A stretch of 64,000 nt of DNA from [Candidatus Thermochlorobacteriaceae] bacterium GBChlB (GTDB taxonomy: Bacteria > Bacteroidota > Chlorobiia > Chlorobiales > Thermochlorobacteraceae): the NCBI GenBank assembly GCA_000724175.1, contig JPGV01000025.1:91687-155686 (forward strand), given 5' to 3'. Position 1 is the stretch's first letter. Each line of letters opens with the position of its first letter. Below, piece after piece: positions 61,468 through 64,000 of the stretch. The position numbers and the translations under genes were made by a program. The notes under the pieces were generated by a model. It searched no databases. It was given only the letters and a program-made list of their open reading frames with translations, and was not told the DNA's origin.

Positions 61468-61494
61468 AAAAAAATATCTGTTATTGTAAAAAAA

Positions 61495-61800
61495 ATGCTT
61501 AAAATCGCTTACGGGAGTTTCATAATCAACTTTACGTTCGGGCTATTGGTCAAGGCACGGATCATTGACTCTCGGAAATTTCATTTGGCGCATCATGGAA
61601 TTTACTTTGTAGTCATGGCAACGCTTTTTGCTGCAATTGCGGTTGAACTGTGGAATCAAGGTGAAATCCCGTATCTCTTAATTGGACTATTTGGTTTATT
61701 GTTTGGAATGACGCGTTTCAGTGGGCGGAGCACAGGACACTGGCAATACGCAACGCTGTGCCTCGTCATCTATTCCGCGATTGTTATTTACAAATTCTAA
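61495..61800 (+). CDS. Small membrane protein in the PKS operon
   Basis: 101 residues with three to four membrane helices, 27 bases after the ICMT-type gene. Short conserved-looking segment LVKARIIDSRKFHLAHHG and MTRFSGRSTGHW. No family recognised. The close spacing suggests it belongs to the PKS-methyltransferase operon. Role unknown. Confidence 0.65.
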   Translation: MLKIAYGSFIINFTFGLLVKARIIDSRKFHLAHHGIYFVVMATLFAAIAVELWNQGEIPYLLIGLFGLLFGMTRFSGRSTGHWQYATLCLVIYSAIVIYKF

Positions 61801-61852
61801 TGCAGGGTTTTAGTTTTATCTTTCATCAATTGAGTTCTCAACCAGCGAAGCG

Positions 61853-62683
61853 ATGAGCGAACATCACGATATTTTTAAAATTATTAAAAAGCGGCGCACG
61901 ACTAACGGACATTTTCTTAAAAAGCCGTTATCGGAAGCGCATATTAAGATGCTTATGGAAGCGGCAAGTTGCGCACCAAGCCATTTTAATTCTCAGCCGT
62001 GGCGGTTCGTGCTTATTCGTGATGCTGAGCGTCGGAAAGCATTAGGAAAAATTGCTGGACAGTCAATGCAAGTCGTCATGCAAAAAGGCGACTTTTGGAA
62101 GCGTTATTTGAAGTATTTTCGTTTCAGCAAAGAGGAAACGGAAAAATCGGGCGATGGAATACACATTGATAATATGCCGGCGGCGCTGCGGCCGTTCATT
62201 AAATTTATCTTCTCTGAAAAGGGCGGAGAAGTTATGAATAAGCTCCGCGTCCCGTGGATTTTAGCAATTGACTCCAAAAAACTGGTCTCTAATGCGCCAC
62301 TTATTTTAGGCGTTTTGCTTTCAAAAGACGAATATAAGCCACAGGAAAAGTCAGGAATGTATTGTCTGTTGTCGCTCGGCATGGCAATTGAAAACATCTG
62401 GCTTACAGCGACGGCGCTGGGGATTGGCGTGCAGTTTATCTCGTTGCCAATGGAAGCTGGCAGCGAGTATTGGCAAAAGTGCGTTGACTTGGTCAGTCCG
62501 CCCCCAGAGTTTGAGATGATTGCATTGTTCAGATTCGGCTACATTGACCCGGAAGGCAAGCGCCCGACGATTGATTGGTCGAGCACGCAGCGCAAAGACA
62601 TTTCGGAGTTTTGCTTCGAGGAACGATTCGGCAACGGCTGGCGTCCCAGCATTGAAAACGGCAAGCAAACAGAAAACGGATAA
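61853..62683 (+). CDS. Nitroreductase-family FMN oxidoreductase
   Basis: 276 residues of the nitroreductase fold: KKRRTTNGHFLKKPLSE, AASCAPSHFNSQPWRFVLIRD (FMN-binding N-terminal part), and ENIWLTATALGIGVQFISLP (C-terminal helix and strand). Reduces nitro- or quinone-type substrates using NAD(P)H. Whether it belongs with the PKS genes is not clear; it starts 52 bases after the small membrane protein. The codons are richer in A and T than in the genes before 60 kb. Confidence 0.9.
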   Translation: MSEHHDIFKIIKKRRTTNGHFLKKPLSEAHIKMLMEAASCAPSHFNSQPWRFVLIRDAERRKALGKIAGQSMQVVMQKGDFWKRYLKYFRFSKEETEKSGDGIHIDNMPAALRPFIKFIFSEKGGEVMNKLRVPWILAIDSKKLVSNAPLILGVLLSKDEYKPQEKSGMYCLLSLGMAIENIWLTATALGIGVQFISLPMEAGSEYWQKCVDLVSPPPEFEMIALFRFGYIDPEGKRPTIDWSSTQRKDISEFCFEERFGNGWRPSIENGKQTENG

Positions 62684-62955
62684 CTTCTCCTGAAAAACTA
62701 CTTTACATAATTTACATTATACAACAAAAAAAACTGTGCTCTCGCCGCTTGACGCAGTCGTGCCGCCGACCACGCTCGTTTGGAACGGACGCGATTGCCC
62801 GTTGGCATCTACCGTTGAAAAGCCCGGCAGAAGTTGCACCACCTTACGCGCCGTTGCATTCGGTTGATAGGCGCTTAACCGAAGCGTGTCGGGAATATAA
62901 CTGCTTGTTGGATTGCCTTTGCTCAACGATTGAGTTTTTGAATCAATAGTTAATC
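62684..62955. other. Intergenic region between nitroreductase and the membrane protein at 62956
   Basis: 272 bases. A 69-codon minus-strand frame (62717-62926) is listed separately as a weak possible remnant. Besides that frame I see only AT-rich sequence after the nitroreductase stop and no terminator. Confidence 0.4.
62717..62926 (-). other. Possible gene remnant, low-confidence short frame
   Basis: An open frame of 69 codons from a TTG (MSKGNPTSSYIPDTLRL), in fact open upstream to about 62985 without a start codon. It reads as normal-composition protein (QPNATARKVVQLLPGF and VDANGQSRPFQT) and not random sequence, and could be the 3' end of a protein body displaced by the RHS-tip/immunity module upstream on this strand. 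No family recognised. Confidence 0.3.
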
Positions 62956-63204
62956 CTATTCTTTTTTTGATAATTCAAGAAAATAAATAAGACGAAAACA
63001 TCTATATATGGTGTAAATACAAGCTGTCACGCAAAGAAAGTTTGGTAAATCTTGATGGACAAGACCTGCATAAACACTTATGTTAGGAGATTTATTAAAC
63101 AGCAGAAACAGAAATTCGAAAGATTTCATATAAGCCGTTATAGAATAGGTTATTACTCCCACCCAGAGAAAGATAAAAAATGCAATTCTCGCTACTTTAT
63201 TCAT
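62956..63204 (-). CDS. Small membrane protein, candidate immunity protein of the RHS lipase tip
   Basis: 82 residues from the ATG at 63204 (MNKVARIAFFIFLWVGVI), the longer frame to 63294 being antisense to the RHS stop region. Two membrane helices (about 5-22 and 50-72). It starts two bases after the RHS stop, a spacing typical of toxin-immunity pairs. No sequence similarity to a named immunity protein is visible; the call is from position and size. Confidence 0.55.
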   Translation of the reverse strand: MNKVARIAFFIFLWVGVITYSITAYMKSFEFLFLLFNKSPNISVYAGLVHQDLPNFLCVTACIYTIYRCFRLIYFLELSKKE

Positions 63205-63206
63205 AT

Positions 63207-64000
63207 TTATTGCTTTATTAATTTTCCATCTCGGACAATATATTTCGTAATGCCTGATTCTGCGGATTGAAAAGCTTGATTTATAGAATTCCAAAAAGCA
63301 GAGCCGTTTGATTTAGGTGAAGCATGTATTTGAAGGATATTATCAATACCAGAATACTCTTTCATAATTATATTTGCACCTTGTATGTTTGAGACTTTAT
63401 GACTTTTCTCGCCAAGTGGAACAACCGGGTCATCTGTATTTTTATAGTCAACAACTCTCATGTTTTTTGACTTCAATGCTGCTTTTACTTTCTGCAACCT
63501 ATAGTCGATTTCCTGAGATTGAAATGTATTTATATTGACCGATGTGTTAATTTTCCAACCCCGCGATTCCAAAAATTCAATCATTCCTAATACAAATGCT
63601 CCACCCATACTATGCGAAACAAAATTAAATTCGTCTTTTTCAATATCCATTCCACTAATTAGGGATTCATAATTTTGAGAAGCATATTCATATCCCAAAC
63701 TTATTCTGCCTTTATCAAAATAAGAATCTTTAGCAGACGATAACAAATCAAAACTTGTTGCTACGAAGAATGGGTTCTGAAAATCATTTAATGTTTGCAT
63801 TGCGCCTTTTACAAAATCCCCACTCGCACCGCCCCAATAGTCCGCACCCGCCGCCGGCGAACCAAATCCAATAAATCCATGAACAAAAATGATTTTTCTG
63901 CCGTCAACATCAATAAACTTGAAAGGATTATTTGCGCCGTAAGTGTAAGGAGAAAGTGAAGGATATTTTGACCACAACGGGTCAACGCTGTTCCAAACGC
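63207..64000 (-). CDS. RHS-family protein C-terminus with lipase-type toxin tip (cut by window edge)
   Basis: The frame is open to the right edge (N-terminal body outside the window). It begins with the RHS core ending SVDPLWSKYPSLSPYTYG, NNPFKFIDVDGRK. The following variable tip, about 230 residues, is an alpha/beta-hydrolase: KIIFVHGFIGFG, the nucleophile motif FVSHSMGGAF (SHSMG in place of GHSMG), an aspartate in YKNTDDPVVPLG and a histidine in LQIHASPKS. It is more AT-rich than the rest. Such tips are delivered by contact or secretion systems and are predicted phospholipases or esterases. Confidence 0.78.
   Translation of the reverse strand, partial: VWNSVDPLWSKYPSLSPYTYGANNPFKFIDVDGRKIIFVHGFIGFGSPAAGADYWGGASGDFVKGAMQTLNDFQNPFFVATSFDLLSSAKDSYFDKGRISLGYEYASQNYESLISGMDIEKDEFNFVSHSMGGAFVLGMIEFLESRGWKINTSVNINTFQSQEIDYRLQKVKAALKSKNMRVVDYKNTDDPVVPLGEKSHKVSNIQGANIIMKEYSGIDNILQIHASPKSNGSAFWNSINQAFQSAESGITKYIVRDGKLIKQ

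Overview
The window reads as ordinary, densely packed chromosome from a member of the Bacteroidota/Chlorobiota group, most likely a Chlorobiota (green sulfur bacteria and relatives) lineage. Three things point there. Two secreted proteins end in the 'NYPNPFNP...' type IX secretion sorting tail. GWxTD, DUF5683, DUF4199-like and RHS proteins typical of that group are present. A phytoene synthase, a UbiA prenyltransferase and a photolyase suggest a pigmented, light-exposed organism. The species call is inference. I found no rRNA, tRNA, CRISPR array, phage or insertion sequence.

Layout. 0-5 kb: tyrS (cut by the left edge), smpB, a GWxTD protein, a small membrane protein, birA and coaX. 5-13 kb: an MBL/beta-CASP hydrolase, a GH16 lipoprotein, a large LPP20/ARPP-1-like secreted protein, lysS, an SRPBCC protein and crtB. 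13-20 kb: PASTA and SirB1-like proteins, an ABC-2 permease, a coiled-coil lipoprotein, an ABC ATPase and a photolyase. 20-31 kb: a type IX cargo protein, an SPFH protein with a small membrane partner, DUF2752 and DUF4190 proteins, an amino-acid permease, DUF72, a PfkB kinase, a GlgE-like GH13 enzyme, truA, DUF192 and an exported RidA. 31-40 kb: a receiver-HisKA regulator, a UbiA enzyme, trpA, then an exopolysaccharide-type block (GT2, flippase-like protein, PHP tyrosine phosphatase, Wzz/BY-kinase) meeting a HisN-like phosphatase tail to tail. 40-46 kb: rsmB, dapB, DUF5683 and parB-parA. 46-57 kb: three base-excision DNA glycosylases, a type IX subtilase, a broken RHS fragment, a HAD phosphatase, an NAD(P)-binding protein, a membrane dipeptidase, a TolB-like propeller, DUF4126 and lipA. 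57-64 kb: DUF4259, a YoeB-type toxin-antitoxin locus whose toxin is frameshifted in an A9 run, an E2 acyltransferase, a type III polyketide synthase plus ICMT-type methyltransferase pair, a nitroreductase, and at the right edge the C-terminus of an RHS protein with a lipase-like toxin tip and a small membrane protein directly behind it.

Most genes are housekeeping. The parts worth a second look are the RHS-lipase/immunity pair at the right edge, the frameshifted YoeB toxin, the type III PKS operon, the LPP20-ARPP-1 fusion, the kinase-less receiver-HisKA protein, the exported RidA, and recurring short sequences at gene borders (promoters of form TTGAC-N17-TAACTT, stop context TAAC(C)G).
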